From Symbiodinium natans (lineage: Eukaryota; Sar; Dinophyceae; Suessiales; Symbiodiniaceae): a DNA stretch of 64,000 nucleotides. Position numbers and translations under genes: made by a program. Shown piece by piece: positions 51,901-55,200 of this stretch. The notes under the pieces were generated by a model, which ran no database searches, was not told the origin of the DNA, and saw only the letters and a program-made list of their open reading frames with translations. The DNA lies in contig CAJNDS010001291.1 of the NCBI GenBank assembly GCA_905221605.1, positions 452,811 through 516,810 of the forward strand, given 5' to 3'. Position 1 is the first letter of the stretch. Each line of letters starts with the position of its first letter.

Positions 51901-52298
51901 TGTTTCATTGGCATCTGCGGTCGCGAAGTGCGAAACTGTTTTCGCTTCTGGCGGGCGCGCGAAATTCGACGCTTTTGGACGTTTGCGCTCGTGGAATGCG
52001 AAGTTGCCGCTACGAAATGCGAGGCTCTCGTTTGATTGTACTTGCTGGGCTCGCGAGATGCGACAACTTCATCGCTTTTGGACTTCTGGGCTCCTGCTCC
52101 AAGGTCTTGTCGCTGTTGGACAGGTCACTGGACAGGTCTTGGAGTGATTTTTTTGCAATGGGCTTGGAGTGCCTTCTCGGTTGAACTCTCTCAGTCAGCC
52201 CAGTATTCTCAACCCGAAATCGTGCATGCCCGAAGGCCAGCAAGCGACAGCTCCTGTACCAGCAAGACCTGCGGAATCTCTGGCGGAGCGCCGCCTGC
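616..52298 (+). CDS. Gene 1: large multi-exon DUF3638/DUF3645 protein (gene span)
   Basis: This entry is the span of a gene whose exons are listed separately. Its product belongs to the family defined by Pfam DUF3638 and DUF3645, large eukaryotic proteins of unproven function that databases sometimes label ubiquitin hydrolase-like. Conserved segments occur in family order on one strand: FEFLCN-RLREKQ, MLMGEGKTT, LLDEVD with LRSELNWP, VPFVGKDTPS-EFSHPDV, FSGTPNDLLP, ALIDSGAL, GLDGVLFLDERDER, FYDHVHTTGMDVKQ, YAQGAYRMRGIGRGQ and LLYQQDLRNLWR. Codon phase is preserved across 17 proposed introns. Both ends are open: the first exons may lie upstream of the window and C-terminal exons may follow 52.3 kb. 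Several expected linker segments were not located. Two introns exceed 13 kb, and one encloses a complete second gene. I am confident of the family and order, and less sure of each boundary. Confidence 0.88.
768..795 (+). CDS. Gene 1 exon: RLREKQRRA segment (3' end approximate)
   Basis: One base completes the valine codon from the preceding exon, then RLREKQRRA follows. An LRxKQ motif directly after FEFxxN is expected in this family. The 3' end was not fixed: the frame stays open well beyond, and GTTACC at 796 is only one possible donor. Confidence 0.5.
1081..1171 (+). CDS. Coding-like stretch, unassigned
   Basis: The frame is bounded by CAG|G and CGAG|GTCTG and reads like coding sequence: FAAKAEAAHQLLQFHDACYA. 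It lies between two gene-1 exons, but no match is expected at this point in the family and a convincing shadow frame elsewhere in the window proved false. Treat it as a hint only. Confidence 0.3.
1172..2200. repeat. Satellite-like repeats with a shared 19-bp core in both orientations
   Basis: The stretch is built from copies of tgctcatgatgctc and its complement. Direct copies occupy about 1171-1250 and 1965-2190. Inverted copies run from about 1330 to 1945 as a degenerate unit of roughly 54 bp; the core recurs near 1473, 1526, 1581, 1634 and 1686. It sits in a gene-1 intron. Open frames here are repeat artefacts. Confidence 0.85.
2607..2687 (+). CDS. Gene 1 exon: Walker-A-like MLMGEGKTT
   Basis: After AG at 2605-2606 the frame reads QQMLMGEGKTTMITPL followed by VVLLLADGQ. 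This is a phosphate-binding-loop motif (GEGKTT) and a hallmark of DUF3638 proteins, which implies nucleotide binding by analogy. A GC donor follows at 2688, leaving two bases. It is one of the clearest exons of the gene. Confidence 0.88.
2688..3810. other. Intronic stretch, nothing recognised
   Basis: The family predicts a short segment here, between the P-loop exon and the SRAVL exon, but I could not find it. Short open frames on both strands show no recognisable domain. No repeats of note. Confidence 0.4.
3811..3858 (+). CDS. Gene 1 exon: SRAVLAERFSSPVLP
   Basis: The exon follows GAAG|G and encodes SRAVLAERFSSPVLP, matching the SRxVLxxRF segment that follows the P-loop region in this family. 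A GC donor at 3859 leaves two bases (ag), completed by g from the exon at 4403. An overlapping frame looks equally protein-like but does not fit the family. Confidence 0.62.
4403..4440 (+). CDS. Gene 1 exon: RAVLTFDFHR (3' end approximate)
   Basis: The split arginine codon from 3857-3858 is completed here and the frame continues AVLTFDFHR, fitting the family segment RPVYTFxFDR. The 3' boundary was not determined. Confidence 0.55.
4500..4600. repeat. TC and TA/CA microsatellites
   Basis: A (TC)n run near 4511-4530 and a CA-then-TA alternating tract near 4566-4592, both in a gene-1 intron. Confidence 0.9.
4883..4941 (+). CDS. Gene 1 exon candidate: LLAKINAARRGRA
   Basis: After CAAG|GTGG the frame reads VVATPGLLAKINAARRGRA, like the KLxxARxxRA segment of the family upstream of its DEVD motif. 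The frame is also open upstream to 4802 and downstream to 5098, so both boundaries are uncertain. Confidence 0.45.
4942..7864. other. Mostly intronic stretch of gene 1
   Basis: Gene-1 segments linking LLAKINAARR to the exon at 7865 should lie here but were not located. Weak coding-like frames occur near 6890-7065 and 7289-7366 (FRAEASNPEDDPMECAQ), without a recognised family. The mixed GC/GT tract at 7069-7206 is listed separately. Confidence 0.4.
7069..7206. repeat. Compound GC/GT/GCGT/GGGC microsatellite
   Basis: Alternating CG/TG steps pass into GCGT repeats, then about ten GGGC units, then a (GT)n run. The tract produces long artefactual frames on both strands. Alternating purine-pyrimidine and G-tract segments could favour Z-DNA or quadruplex forms; that part is inference. 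Confidence 0.93.
7865..8006 (+). CDS. Gene 1 exon candidate: LREVAGAVWAQLPQLDFS region
   Basis: The open frame after GCAG reads through NLLNSGHYGFVVLLGLRE and AVWAQLPQLDFS. Its single leftover base joins the next exon as S-VCGEVLDLF, in the right place just before the DEVD segment. Family similarity of this exon itself is weak, so part of it may be shadow. The donor is GT at 8007. Confidence 0.5.
8080..8135 (+). CDS. Gene 1 exon: VCGEVLDLFHRGVMLLDE
   Basis: The exon encodes VCGEVLDLFHRGVMLLDE and stops at a GC donor at 8136. Reading through instead would destroy the conserved DEVD. Spliced to 8253 it gives LLDE|VDMLLDPLRSELNWP, a signature of the family. Confidence 0.88.
8253..8300 (+). CDS. 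Gene 1 exon: VDMLLDPLRSELNWPP
   Basis: This phase-0 exon follows CAG and supplies VDMLLDPLRSELNWPP, completing the DEVDxxLxPLxSELNWP signature that resembles a Walker-B/DExD box. A GT donor at 8301 is the likely end; the frame is otherwise open to a TGA at 8337-8339. Confidence 0.85.
8353..8606 (+). CDS. Coding-like stretch after the SELNWP exon
   Basis: The only long open frame here starts after GCAG|GC and contains PYLNRILKAIARNESCLDW and KLDDLMYIPKAWP, ending at a stop near 8604-8606. It could be the next gene-1 exon, but I see no family match. Confidence 0.35.
9893..9967 (+). CDS. Gene 1 exon: ASNPQALAQKVKQGRKTLK
   Basis: This phase-0 exon after CCTAG encodes FFRKCASNPQALAQKVKQ and GRKTLK, ending at a GT donor at 9968. 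Spliced to 11273 it gives GRKTLK|VLNLALSWLHELL, which fits the family segment around LNLARxWL. Confidence 0.68.
9968..11272. other. Gene 1 intron; antisense kinase-like loop noted
   Basis: No + strand exon was recognised. On the - strand, around 10925-10980, a frame contains LLRVGLGAFGTVEI, which has the shape of a kinase glycine loop but no following kinase motifs. See the findings. Confidence 0.5.
11273..11317 (+). CDS. Gene 1 exon: VLNLALSWLHELLLQ
   Basis: The exon follows GGCAG and encodes VLNLALSWLHELLLQ, corresponding to the conserved LNLAxxWL helix of DUF3638 proteins. The 3' end was not fixed by phase. Confidence 0.68.
12347..12426 (+). CDS. Gene 1 exon: PLSRKLLAVPFVGK
   Basis: The exon after ACAG encodes ALETALGDARAPLSRKLLAV followed by PFVGK and ends directly before GACAAC, a GA donor at 12427. 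Joined to 12649 it gives VPFVGK|DTPSVSSEFSHPDV, the join between the two Pfam segments in this family. Confidence 0.9.
12649..12697 (+). CDS. Gene 1 exon: DUF3645 HPD segment
   Basis: The exon begins after GGTGAG and encodes DTPSVSSEFSHPDVTI plus one base. EFSHPDV contains the HPD motif that characterises DUF3645. A GC donor follows at 12698, and the leftover g completes a glycine with the exon at 12974. Confidence 0.93.
12974..13024 (+). CDS. Gene 1 exon: FTILAYRLNGLRERDV
   Basis: It continues DUF3645 as IG|FTILAYRLNGLRERDV, fitting the family pattern IGxTxLAYRxxGLRxxD. The acceptor is ACAG|G and the donor GT at 13025. Phase agrees on both sides. Confidence 0.92.
13025..15730. other. Gene 1 intronic stretch with weak exon hints
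   Basis: Several linker exons should lie here. Frames near 13620-13660 (TRFDGWV) and 13975-14040 (KYDEDEEKMSWQHQYSYSY) look coding-like, but neither could be phased to neighbours. Poly-C tracts occur near 13320-13340. Confidence 0.4.
15731..15790 (+). CDS. Gene 1 exon: LVYDVLRYSPTAVRHL
   Basis: The exon encodes LVYDVLRYSPTAVRHLPGAS between TCCAG and a strong GTGAGA donor at 15791. It resembles the helical LYxxLrxxPxxVRxxL segment before the SGTP motif in the family. Confidence 0.6.
15918..15975. repeat. (GA)n microsatellite
   Basis: An almost uninterrupted GA run, the first of three purine tracts in this region. Confidence 0.95.
15976..16330. repeat. Diverged ~220-bp duplication, each copy ending in a GAA tract
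   Basis: Sequence near 15990-16085 and sequence near 16210-16290 are recognisably related: both contain gtctcatgccgac, cacggaccgggcg and cttcaagccctg. Each copy is followed by a (GAA)n or (GA)n tract (about 16087-16163 and 16296-16330). A more degraded relative ending in GAA-rich sequence may lie near 16915-17000. Confidence 0.75.
16711..16766. repeat. 28-bp tandem duplication
   Basis: Two adjacent identical copies of a 28-bp unit beginning agagcccaagcaacg and ending ccacgtg. Confidence 0.9.
17335..17520. repeat. TA / TATC microsatellites
   Basis: A (TA)n tract near 17342-17362, TATC-rich sequence to about 17395, then a second TA/TATC tract near 17460-17515. Confidence 0.9.
18052..18105 (+). 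CDS. Gene 1 exon: LFQQCLGFSGTPNDL
   Basis: The exon follows CCAAG and encodes PQLFQQCLGFSGTPNDL plus two bases, with a GC donor at 18106. GFSGTPxDLLP is strongly conserved in the family and resembles motif III of SF2 ATPases. Joined to 18210 it reads NDLLPKSMGRCIY. Confidence 0.9.
18210..18267 (+). CDS. Gene 1 exon: CIYAEGDDGKVLQ
   Basis: It completes the leucine codon from the previous exon and encodes PKSMGRCIYAEGDDGKVLQ, matching the CxYxxGxDGKxL block. A GT donor lies at 18268, and phase is zero to the next exon. Confidence 0.9.
18343..18379 (+). CDS. Gene 1 exon: VLSSTQNVSVVE (3' end approximate)
   Basis: In phase after KVLQ it reads VLSSTQNVSVVE, like the TLTxPxVVS segment of the family. 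A different frame of the same DNA looks more protein-like but breaks phase. GC at 18380 is a likely donor. Confidence 0.6.
19203..19233 (+). CDS. Gene 1 exon: YHALIDSGAL
   Basis: A 31-base exon after CCGAG that encodes YHALIDSGAL, matching HALIDTGAL in relatives. The donor is GC at 19234. It is too short to be seen by length-based ORF detection and is recognised only by motif and phase. Confidence 0.85.
19714..19751 (+). CDS. Gene 1 exon: TLMVSNMTPVEH
   Basis: A 38-base exon encoding TLMVSNMTPVEH plus two bases, with a GT donor at 19752. The two bases join g at 20119 to read EH-L-YLLENGL, as expected around the family's MSNxEVAxxLL segment. The acceptor AG|A is one of only two here not followed by G. 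Confidence 0.75.
20119..20185 (+). CDS. Gene 1 exon: YLLENGLEGLDGVLFLDERDER
   Basis: The exon after TCAAG encodes YLLENGLEGLDGVLFLDE followed by RDER. GLDGVVFLDExD is a hallmark of the family. The donor is GC at 20186 and phase zero continues into 20394. Confidence 0.92.
20394..20432 (+). CDS. Gene 1 exon: VVLERDSRRVVEL (before the giant intron)
   Basis: The exon after GCCAG encodes VVLERDSRRVVEL and ends at a GT donor at 20433. The next family segment in phase is AQCGLVPDQRFSFYDH at 37192, so the splice crosses 16,759 bases. Both sides are phase 0. Confidence 0.9.
20735..20779 (+). CDS. Gene 2 candidate first exon: MGVCGSWCMRKPRHQ
   Basis: An ATG opens MGVCGSWCMRKPRHQ, ending at a GT donor at 20780 in phase with the exon at 20896. 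The MGxC start with nearby cysteines and basic residues would suit N-myristoylation and palmitoylation, but this is inference from pattern. Confidence 0.4.
20735..36348 (+). CDS. Gene 2: GRDP-like (DUF1399) protein with collagen-like and GGC-repeat regions (gene span)
   Basis: This is the span of a second multi-exon gene. Its product matches the GRDP-like family (Pfam PF07173, formerly DUF1399), glycine-rich-domain proteins best known from plants and fungi; the biochemical role is unproven. Seen in order: VDLVNACRHMIDFLRE, WLPLL and VEWVWHCHM, then the second repeat with YDIVAACERQ, MPHYRDRYYLELAVER, VPTYDIDCAWHAHQLHP, MLPHDDSG-VNDRSEGS and GGMYRG. Probable later exons add a beta-rich segment, short Gly-X-Y runs and a C-terminal series of GGC tripeptides ending at TGA 36346-36348. 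The DUF1399 part is secure because eight consecutive splices agree in phase and family order. The join to the collagen-like and GGC exons is inferred. The start is tentative. Confidence 0.88.
20896..20946 (+). CDS. Gene 2 exon: VDLVNACRHMIDFLREV
   Basis: It encodes VDLVNACRHMIDFLREV, the first helix block of DUF1399. The frame is open upstream to another AG|G at 20842, so the acceptor may be earlier. The donor is GA at 20947. Confidence 0.85.
21107..21127 (+). CDS. Gene 2 21-nt microexon: DRYPCLY
   Basis: Seven codons between CTCAG and a GTAAAC donor give DRYPCLY. Inserted between LREV and VLREAI it restores the family pattern FLRxVDxxPxLYxxxV. Both ends are phase 0. Confidence 0.75.
21230..21354 (+). 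CDS. Gene 2 exon: RYENVWLPLL...VEWVWHCHM
   Basis: It encodes LREAIQRYENVWLPLL and later PPIDVEWVWHCHM, the first conserved DUF1399 repeat with its WVWHCH signature. A GC donor at 21355 leaves two bases that join the exon at 21456 to give HM-LCPRAYREDV. Confidence 0.95.
21456..21499 (+). CDS. Gene 2 exon: LCPRAYREDVAAIT
   Basis: After TTGAG the frame completes methionine and reads LCPRAYREDVAAIT, matching the P-x-AY-x-x-D segment that follows WHCH. The probable donor is GC at 21500. Confidence 0.82.
22409..22453 (+). CDS. Gene 2 exon candidate: EFASARSRAISLWDK
   Basis: Fifteen codons between CCAG and GTGCCT read EFASARSRAISLWDK, similar to the T-x-LW segment that follows the first DUF1399 repeat. 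It was not phased to neighbours. Confidence 0.4.
23561..23617 (+). CDS. Gene 2 exon: SKYDIVAACERQTTL
   Basis: After CTTAG it reads AAQKSKYDIVAACERQTTL, matching YDLVAAVxRQ at the start of the second DUF1399 repeat. GC at 23618 is the likely donor. A few residues before the next exon appear to be missing, so a further tiny exon may exist. Confidence 0.8.
24174..24228 (+). CDS. Gene 2 exon: MPHYRDRYYLELAVE
   Basis: It encodes VAVMPHYRDRYYLELAVE plus one base, with a GA donor at 24229. The leftover base joins the next exon as VE-R-YLDKFLELK, exactly the family pattern. Confidence 0.92.
24511..24554 (+). CDS. Gene 2 exon: YLDKFLELKRRRPN
   Basis: After GCAAAG it completes arginine and encodes YLDKFLELKRRRPN. 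A GC donor at 24555 leads in phase 0 to DFWVPTYDID at 25160. Confidence 0.92.
25160..25234 (+). CDS. Gene 2 exon: VPTYDIDCAWHAHQLHP
   Basis: It encodes DFWVPTYDIDCAWHAHQL followed by HPRCYYE, the diagnostic VPTYDIDxxWHxHQLHP signature of DUF1399. The donor is GA at 25235, phase 0. Confidence 0.97.
25375..25420 (+). CDS. Gene 2 exon: ETTRLCGAMLPHDDS
   Basis: After TTGGAG it reads ETTRLCGAMLPHDDS plus g, corresponding to the family's G-x-x-L-x-HDD segment. A GC donor lies at 25421, and the glycine is completed at 25568. Confidence 0.95.
25568..25614 (+). CDS. Gene 2 exon: VNDRSEGSRLNSRWE
   Basis: It continues HDDSG as VNDRSEGSRLNSRWE and ends at a GA donor at 25615, phase 0. Confidence 0.95.
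25880..25949 (+). CDS. Gene 2 exon: WMQEF...GGMYRG
   Basis: The exon after AACAG encodes ETKSAWMQEFHDGG and PATAGGMYR plus one base, matching T-x-x-x-W-x-x-x-F and the closing GxMYRG of DUF1399. GC at 25950 is the probable donor. Confidence 0.93.
26092..26170 (+). CDS. Gene 2 exon candidate: VTIEERQYRDRQW (approximate)
   Basis: A frame after CACAG joins the previous exon in phase as YRG-LVTIEERQYRDRQW. The residues are not a recognised family segment. Confidence 0.33.
26171..28219. other. Gene 2 intronic stretch
   Basis: A GA-rich tract (about 26820-26905) and CTACA-type repeats (about 26933-26997) are present, with a (GT)n tract just upstream at 26069-26087. Coding-like frames near 27300-27480 and 27900-28110 are ambiguous between frames and were not called. 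Confidence 0.45.
28220..28372 (+). CDS. Gene 2 probable exon: beta-rich segment
   Basis: Fifty-one codons between CCAAG and a consensus GTAAGC donor at 28373. It includes DFSVSITISTEAQRKLRK, FTDQVVFVHLKAGPHPRL and DALSIT, alternating hydrophobic residues that suggest beta strands. A C2-like domain follows DUF1399 in some relatives; assignment to that domain is inference. Confidence 0.75.
28373..30612. other. Gene 2 intronic stretch
   Basis: Microsatellites: (GT)n near 28517-28532 and (GA)n tracts at 29651-29700. One moderate exon candidate at 30202-30311 is listed separately. Otherwise nothing recognised. Confidence 0.45.
30202..30311 (+). CDS. Gene 2 exon candidate: FSRQLVARHTGVDVNAVV
   Basis: The frame after GCTGAG includes QIVHELEFSRQLVARHTG and VDVNAVVSCVTVGTVNLY, ending at a possible GT donor at 30312. 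It is coding-like, but unphased and of unknown family. Confidence 0.38.
30613..30679 (+). CDS. Gene 2 exon: collagen-like Gly-X-Y (1)
   Basis: It encodes VGFKLPVRGVPGRPGQAG and DRSV plus one base, with Gly-X-Y triplets GVP GRP GQA GDR. A GT donor lies at 30680, and the glycine is completed at 31076, where further triplets follow in frame. Confidence 0.62.
31076..31132 (+). CDS. Gene 2 exon: collagen-like Gly-X-Y (2)
   Basis: After GTCAG it reads GTPGTRGIKGKQGKAGH, five consecutive Gly-X-Y triplets in phase with the previous exon. Likely donor GT at 31133. Confidence 0.65.
32195..32231 (+). CDS. Gene 2 exon candidate: collagen-like (3)
   Basis: A short frame after CTCAG reads SPGGPGSPGVRAG, again Gly-X-Y-like, ending at GT at 32232. 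Short and unphased. Confidence 0.42.
32772..32799. repeat. 28-bp perfect palindrome
   Basis: Two 14-base arms, agggtccagggttc and its exact reverse complement, meet without a spacer. It resembles a tRNA T-arm core (GGTTCGAACC), but no other tRNA features are present. Confidence 0.95.
32950..33110 (+). CDS. Gene 2 exon candidate: MAVAYGVGMSIASLHSDCIV
   Basis: A GC3-rich frame includes RISGHSSTLSMAVAYGVG and ESFLHVDVDGCVRMLGK, open from about 32902 to 33318. All three + frames are open here, so the call rests on codon quality and position only. Confidence 0.42.
33319..35791. other. Gene 2 intronic stretch
   Basis: A TA tract at about 34052-34070 and a 12-bp minisatellite at 34930-35080. A frame near 33735-33850 (LVEKCRHGIEDAARLKWK) looks coding-like but is unassigned. 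Confidence 0.45.
34930..35080. repeat. 12-bp minisatellite (cgaaacataccc)n
   Basis: Roughly ten slightly variable copies of cgaaacataccc, interrupted in the middle by about 40 unrelated bases. Confidence 0.9.
35792..35875 (+). CDS. Gene 2 exon: YEDDGFLFWGAGMLYVWDGG
   Basis: Twenty-eight codons containing YEDDGFLFWGAGMLYVWDGG and then YAGNQ, ending at a GT donor at 35876. It is phase 0 to the terminal GGC exon. The aromatic- and Gly-rich sequence fits a region before a glycine-rich tail. Confidence 0.75.
36250..36348 (+). CDS. Gene 2 terminal exon: GGC-repeat tail
   Basis: After CCAG the frame reads ADFAVHGLS followed by about eight GGC tripeptides and a TGA at 36346-36348. Gly/Cys-rich tails are typical of GRDP-like proteins. 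It is phase 0 with the preceding exon. Confidence 0.8.
   Translation, partial: ADFAVHGLSGGCGGCGGCGGCGGCGGCGGCGG
36349..37191. other. 3' flank of gene 2 within the gene 1 intron
   Basis: No exon is recognised. A - strand frame spanning about 36544-37035 shows no domain. The intron acceptor CAAAG|G is at 37190-37191. Confidence 0.5.
37192..37252 (+). CDS. Gene 1 exon: AQCGLVPDQRFSFYDHVHTTG
   Basis: First exon after the giant intron. It encodes AQCGLVPDQRF and SFYDHVHTT plus one base. RFxFYDxVHTTGMD is highly conserved in the family. A GC donor at 37253 leads to the next exon, completing glycine then MDVKQ. Confidence 0.95.
37723..37775 (+). CDS. Gene 1 exon: MDVKQPLLCMAALTLSK
   Basis: It encodes MDVKQPLLCMAALTLSK after CCCAG|GT, with a GC donor at 37776, phase 0. 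It continues the family block TTGMDxKQ to TLxKDM. Confidence 0.95.
37897..37948 (+). CDS. Gene 1 exon: DMTLRDYAQGAYRMRGI
   Basis: DMTLRDYAQGAYRMRGI is among the most conserved family segments and resembles motif VI (Q-x-x-x-R-x-x-R) of SF2 ATPases. The donor is GC at 37949, and the glycine is completed at 38251. Confidence 0.96.
38251..38313 (+). CDS. Gene 1 exon: GRGQRIDLLVTPEVSALM
   Basis: It completes GIGRGQ and encodes RGQRIDLLVTPEVSALM, then NKP; the end near 38313 (GC donor at 38314) is likely but not proven. It is the last gene-1 exon before the satellite. Confidence 0.9.
38386..38723 (+). repeat. Degenerate 112-bp satellite units upstream of the gag-like ORF
   Basis: About three diverged units sharing cactggggcagttggtttt and catgtggccggaag with the main array. 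The last unit is broken off inside ttggttttgca at about 38722. Confidence 0.9.
39018..40355 (+). CDS. Orphan gag-like protein with C-terminal CCCH zinc finger
   Basis: An intact intronless ORF of 445 codons from the ATG at 39018; an in-frame ATG at 38952 would add 22 residues. The N-terminal two thirds is unrecognised. The C-terminus has a basic stretch (KRRARAKRK) and then a CCCH-like finger beginning EICKNYNQGKC and ending GRCEHKR, followed by HQCNICLGPHQAISC, a CCHC-like knuckle. The same two-part tail ends the 402-residue ORF at 62579, so both are probably retroelement gag-like proteins. No reverse transcriptase or integrase lies beside it. It interrupts the satellite: array units stop at about 38722 and resume at about 40438. 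It could instead be a domesticated gene. Confidence 0.75.
   Translation: MDPTAAELAAITNLNEALAWAGAELELEASLRSALGQPARVREVALIPRSGWDTAVIALQVPSGAAPGPGEPRPTRNLTLVEGARVESFRRVCLLLMGRSPADDIPGTGSVAPVPVPPPGPPTGGSRKLKLASILDPTLDAEVLPIPQSELQAMYTDYKAKFGDFPGPDVDPSPDQLAALKQVLAAGSPPYADLSIFGPYGLRLLRKQSFTSYTLNVATGEWSKREQPGPSTFHAWYQAFKVFRAALLLLDAVDAERLDAYSELVRGFVQQFGDDAWWIIYRAESRMRSEHLERIRRLLAGDPAFGFTAARPWNASFAGAIKEQDFWTRELVTPATLWLAQHKSSAAKTPGGSGSTGGPGVPPPEPAEAKRRARAKRKFQGEDLSRKEGDVYVLNRKGVEICKNYNQGKCGTAAAQGRCEHKRSHQCNICLGPHQAISCPKAKAN
45467..47165 (+). repeat. Copy A of a ~1.7-kb near-identical duplication
   Basis: Rare unit variants recur in the same order in 48101-49790 at a constant offset of 2,633 bp up to about 46990. 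Copy A has a 10-bp duplication of tatacccagc there and a few substitutions, such as cagtcaccgg near 46072-46080. Confidence 0.88.
48001..48100. other. Assembly gap (100 N)
   Basis: Exactly 100 N bases inside the satellite, the usual placeholder for a gap of unknown size. Frames crossing it are meaningless. Confidence 0.99.
48101..49790 (+). repeat. Copy B of the ~1.7-kb duplication, directly after the gap
   Basis: Near-identical to 45467-47165. Because it starts at the gap edge, it may be an assembly duplicate rather than a true higher-order repeat. Confidence 0.88.
50416..51413. other. Unique sequence between array and next gene 1 exon
   Basis: No repeats. A frame near 51166-51240 (FADVREICRFQSESFWASVK) is coding-like and could be an additional gene-1 exon, but it is not phased. 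Confidence 0.35.
51414..51479 (+). CDS. Gene 1 exon: VDVITWLVLNGLASE
   Basis: After AAGAG it encodes AWAQLVLVDVITWLVL then NGLASE, like the family segment VLxWLxxNxxxSE that follows PEV. A GT donor lies at 51480, and phase 0 continues into 52236. Confidence 0.85.
51780..52150. repeat. Degenerate repeats with cgaaatgcgaagtt-like core
   Basis: Variants of gcgaagtgcgaaactg, cgaaatgcgagg and gagatgcgacaactt, several followed by cgcttttggac, recur four or five times at irregular spacing of about 40-60 bp, inside a gene-1 intron. Confidence 0.5.
52236..52298 (+). CDS. Gene 1 exon: QLLYQQDLRNLWRSAA (3' end approximate)
   Basis: It encodes ASKRQLLYQQDLRNLWRSAA, matching QxxLLxxQNxRNxWR in the family. 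Joined in phase it reads NGLASE|ASKRQLLYQQ. A GT donor at 52299 is possible. This is the last securely recognised gene-1 exon. Confidence 0.9.
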
Positions 52299-55200
52299 GT
52301 GGGGCCCTGGCTCGACCTTCTCGAGGCAAGTCCCTCTGTCAAAGTACTTCTAAGGGAACGTCCCTGAAAGGCTTTGTTCTTACCATGTAACTGTCAGAGT
52401 ACGTAGAAATTCCGTATATATGTGCAGGTCAATTTTTCTATACTATATATTGGACGTTCGATGCCCAGTCTCGACTCTCCGATCGTCATGTGTATGCGCG
52501 CAATGCCAAGGCAGCGTCTTAGAAGCGCGACGAGACCCAGAGGCCTGGCTGCTTCAGGCACAGGGGGTCGGCTAGTGCTAAGGATGCCTCAGACCTCAGC
52601 TCTTGAACATCTGCTCTGCTAGAACTTAGCTATCCCAACACCAAGTCATGATTCTGAAGCCTGCAGCTCCTTCTTCCCACAAGGGTGGGTCCGCAGCATT
52701 TCTGTGGGACATTCCAACCCAGTTCCCAGCACTCCAAGACCTTCAGCAATAAGTTTGCACTGTCGGCTCTGTGCCGTTCAGCTCACCGCAGGTGCCTACA
52801 CTCATCCTACAAGCCTTACCCACACCTCCATCAAACCCCTGCCTTTCTACGTGTTTTTATGCTGGGCCATGGCCTCAGCGCCTGCCGAACCGGCGTCCCC
52901 ATCTCAGAACTCCCTCAACACTCCCTCAACTAAGCGGCTTCTTCGGATCATGATAGATAAAGTGGGGCCCTCGATAACCAAGATACCATTCGTCTCTATG
53001 AGCCTTTTCTCTAGACATTGAGTTTGTGTTAGGCTTGAAGGCTCCAAGGTGATTCCAACAGGTTCCTGCTTCCGTGTCTTAGCAAGATACCTGGTTTGCA
53101 CCTGCCTCGCTTGTCAAGAGCTAGTCTTGTTGGAAAGAAATCTGTAGAGACTGTGTAGGGTTGCGAACGGAATGTGACTGCTTTGAGATGTCGCTGATAG
53201 GCAGATGGCAGACAAGACGGGGGTGAGGGACAGCATCGACTCGTGCAGAAGATTGATGAAACTAAACTGAAATGTCACGGCAATTATGAAGTGAGACGGC
53301 TCAGAACAAAAATGCTTTTGCTTCAGGGTCTGGACCCGAGCGCTGCAGGCAGGCAACAGTGCTCGATCCAACGACTGGCCTTCCTCCGGGATGGCGGCAG
53401 CGCGAGAAGACAATCTTGCCCCCCTGGCTAGTTCAGATGTCGTGGTTGGTGGTTCCCCCAGCTCGAACGGGCTCGTATGCGCAATGCGCATCCAGATATT
53501 CGGAATAGGTTGGTTTCCTGTTTGGCTGCATTCCTTTCAGTGTTCAAGTCCTCTTTACTGAAACAAAGTAGTTTCTGGGCTTCGAAAAATCCTCTTTGAT
53601 GATGTTCGTACTTCGTCCCATGCGAAATGCACATTTTCGACCCAAAAACCATTGCGGCAGTCTGGGATTTGTTTGACCAAGTAGTTGGAATGCGGTGCGG
53701 GTTTGGCCGTGGTAGATTGCACTTTTTTCGTGTTTTGCCTCGGTAATTTGCGACAGTTCCCCACTGTCTCTGCTTTTACACTTTGCAATTTGTTGCTTCG
53801 CCCTTTCTCTACTCTATGTGTCCGTTTGCCTGCGTTTTTGCTTTCGGACTGTTTTGGGGCATTTAATGGTTTCGGTACTGTAATTGTTTATACTCTGCGT
53901 TTTCTGGGCTCTTCTTGTTGCTTTCGTCGCTTTTGTTCAGCTTTTGTGTGTTTTGTGTCTTGGGTTGCTTGACATGTGCTTTGCAGATCGGCCTTGAAGT
54001 GCCCGATCTTTTTGTTGGCTTTTTTGTTTGGGGGAGGAGGGGGAAGAACGTTCATGCTGTTTGTCTTCACCAGCAATTCAAGCCCAAAGCCTGAAAACCT
54101 GTTCCCCAGTCCCCCTTACCCTAGCTTCTCGCACAGTGCAAGCAGCGCAACAATGAACACCTGAATAACATGTATTCTCAAAAAGAAGCTCCCGCAAGCC
54201 CCCAACACAGCAGTGCAAACCCCAAATATCCAATCTTCAAACCTCCAGAACATATATTATTGAAGCTTCTCAAAAAAGAAATGTCGGCAAGCTACAAAGC
54301 AACAGTGCAAGCCCAAGATTTCAAGCCTCAAAAGCTGCAAAAAATCACGCAATTCTACCTTGCATTGCACCTCCAATTTCGTAGCCGAGCGTGAGTAGCC
54401 TTAAAGAGCTGCGGTTTTTGAGAACTTGAGTCAACCTGCGTCTCTGCAGGGCCCTTGAGCTCGAACCTGAACATGCACGCTGCATAGTGTTCCTGAGTAG
54501 TCACTTCACAAGCTATTTCTAAAACAGTAGTTTCCGGAAGCCCGAGAATCATGAATGAGCTTAAAGCTCGAGTTTTGGACCCACAACATGCACCATGACC
54601 CGCGGCCGAATCCGCGCCGCACACCTAGTAACCTAGTAGTTCGACTTTGGAATGCAAAATGGTGAACTGCGACGGGTTGCGGATTCCTCGTGTTTAGATT
54701 AAGTTTAGATGTGCCAAGGGGCGCATCTCAAGTACAGACGCAACGGAGGTAGTCGCATGTCTATTCGACCATTGCCAAGCTTTCCCGATGCTAACAGTAA
54801 GGACGGGCGTCAAAGCTGGGGAGCCGCTTGTTCAGAGGTCCAGCCTTACCTTTTACTATGGTTTGTAGCTGCTGAGGATTTGGGCTGTGCCTGTTTGGAT
54901 GCGCAGCGTGCATGTCAAGAGCCACGTTCAGCTTGGAGACAGTTGATAGGCTCAGACAGAATTCTTTTTGTTGATGTCACAAGTTTGTCGCTTTGAACAG
55001 GGCCTGAGAAGCGAAGACGACTAATTAGTAGGGTATGTGGCAATACGACCATGATCAGGAATTTTGGTCATAAAGAGGTTGTGCGAAGCATGCCTGTCGC
55101 TTCGGCTTCGGCGTTTGAGGCATTAGCGTCGCGGTGGGGGCCGAAATGCATAAGCCGTCCCAAGTCATGGAAGATGCGTTGTCCGGCCAAAACAGCTGTG

